The notes under the pieces: model-generated
What the model saw: the letters and a program-made list of their open reading frames with translations, nothing else
Told to the model about the DNA's origin: nothing
Databases searched by the model: none
Position numbers and translations under genes: made by a program
Shown: in pieces, positions 6,288 through 6,958 of the stretch
Position numbering within the stretch: position 1 is the first letter of the stretch
Layout of the letters: each line of letters begins with the position of its first letter
NCBI GenBank assembly: GCA_016926595.1
Contig: JAFGOG010000046.1
Span: 1 to 6,958, forward strand
DNA length: 6,958 nt
Origin: Anaerolineae bacterium
GTDB taxonomy: Bacteria; Chloroflexota; Anaerolineae; JAAYZQ01
Direction of reading: 5' to 3'

Positions 6288-6958
6288 TTAGTTGCCGGTC
6301 GGCTCCAGCCTTGGCGTCATATACTTGAACGGACCCCAGTGGGTGTAGGGCTGGGTGTAGGGGTTTTCCGACCCCGGCCAGTTGGTCCAGTAGTACTGGT
6401 CCCAGGAGACAAAGCCGATGTAGCCAAAGGTCGGGATGCCCGGCATCTCCTCCACCAGCAGCTTCAGGCCCTCCAGGCCGACCGCCTTGACCGCTTCCGC
6501 GTCTGCCGGATTGGTCTCGCGCAGCCGCTTGATCACGTCGTCCATCTCGGGCGAGGACCAGCGCGAGGTGTGGGCCTTGGTCAGCGAGCCGATCGGCTCG
6601 ATGTACGCCGAGTTGTAATAGTCCAACACCCGGTACAGGTCCACGCCTGCGCCCCACGGCTCCTGGGCCGGCCAGTTGCCCGCCACGTCAAACTCGCCGT
6701 TGCCCGTGATCGTCGACACATTGTCCGACGGGATCTGCACGGCGTCGATCCCAAACTTTTTCCACTGCTGCACGGCCGCGGCCCCGTTTTTGTACTCCAG
6801 GTGCGACATGTCCGACCGAGTCATCACCTCGATCTTCCACGGCGTGCCGTCGGGCAGCAGCCACTTGCCGTCGGCGTTCTTGCTAAAGCCGTTCTTCACC
6901 AGCAGCTTCTCGGCCGCCTCGGGCGAGTACTTGTACCAGCCGAGCCCGAAGGTCTGCG
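6288..6958 (-). CDS. ABC transporter substrate-binding protein, family 5 (OppA/DppA-like), C-terminal part only
   Basis: The 222 residues visible here are the C-terminal portion of an extracytoplasmic binding protein, which captures the solute and delivers it to the permeases. The frame is open to the window edge and ends with TAA at 6290-6288. The first visible residues are QTFGLGWYKYSPEAAEKLL, followed by a segment typical of family 5 proteins (AEKLLVKNGF...DGTPWKIEV) and GIDAVQIPSDNV. Family 5 proteins are usually 500-650 residues, so half or more is missing, including the signal peptide. The region is rich in tryptophan and tyrosine, for example NWPAQEPWG and WDQYYWTNWPGSENPYTQPY, which suits stacking on sugar rings and resembles the oligosaccharide-binding members of this family. 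Sugar specificity is inferred from this and from the GH3 gene in the operon; a peptide ligand cannot be excluded. The permease gene follows after 89 bases containing a palindrome. Confidence 0.9.
   Translation of the reverse strand, partial: QTFGLGWYKYSPEAAEKLLVKNGFSKNADGKWLLPDGTPWKIEVMTRSDMSHLEYKNGAAAVQQWKKFGIDAVQIPSDNVSTITGNGEFDVAGNWPAQEPWGAGVDLYRVLDYYNSAYIEPIGSLTKAHTSRWSSPEMDDVIKRLRETNPADAEAVKAVGLEGLKLLVEEMPGIPTFGYIGFVSWDQYYWTNWPGSENPYTQPYTHWGPFKYMTPRLEPTGN

Noticed and set aside
6199..6657. N-terminal extension of the first permease back to 6657 (488 residues)
   Set aside because: The extra 153 residues are a different-frame reading of the binding-protein end plus the palindrome and show no domain. 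The normal permease start with a ribosome binding site is at 6198.

Overview
The window carries six protein-coding genes, all on the minus strand, tightly packed and apparently in one operon. Read in the direction of transcription (from high to low coordinates) they are: the C-terminal part of a solute-binding protein (6288 to beyond 6958), two ABC-transporter permeases (5191-6198 and 4327-5178), two ABC ATPases (3253-4317 and 2295-3251), and a family 3 glycoside hydrolase with an inserted PA14 domain (2285 running off the low end of the window). The first five together make a complete peptide/nickel/opine-type (Opp/Dpp) importer. The sixth is a glycosidase that lacks a secretion signal.

The DNA is clearly GC-rich, with G or C at most third codon positions. 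This explains why long spurious frames stay open on the plus strand. Gene content, codon style and protein sequence suggest a bacterium that breaks down plant polysaccharide. The phylum cannot be fixed from this sequence. A GC-rich Chloroflexota-like lineage is my guess, held with low confidence.

The joint reading is an oligosaccharide uptake-and-hydrolysis operon. Opp/Dpp-type importers move peptides, but one branch moves oligosaccharides, as with the cellobiose-type systems of Thermotoga and several archaea. Here the binding protein has an aromatic-rich C-terminal region, and the operon ends in a cytoplasmic beta-glycosidase with the sequence style of bacterial GH3 beta-xylosidases and beta-glucosidases. 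The likely flow is extracellular oligosaccharide to binding protein, to the two-permease channel driven by the two ATPases, then cytoplasmic trimming from the non-reducing end by the GH3 enzyme. The substrate (xylo-, cello- or another beta-linked oligosaccharide) is inferred.

Gene junctions from the first permease onward are 1 to 12 bases, and three of the Shine-Dalgarno sequences are built on the stop codon of the preceding gene. The one larger gap, 89 bases between the binding protein and the first permease, holds a perfect 34-base GC-rich palindrome with no U-tract after it in the direction of transcription. It is probably a stabilising or attenuating hairpin that favours expression of the binding protein. 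No RNA genes, insertion sequences, CRISPR arrays, regulator genes or recognisable promoters were seen. The operon promoter must lie beyond the high-coordinate end. I see no clearly undescribed system; the region looks like a well-organised but recognisable catabolic operon.
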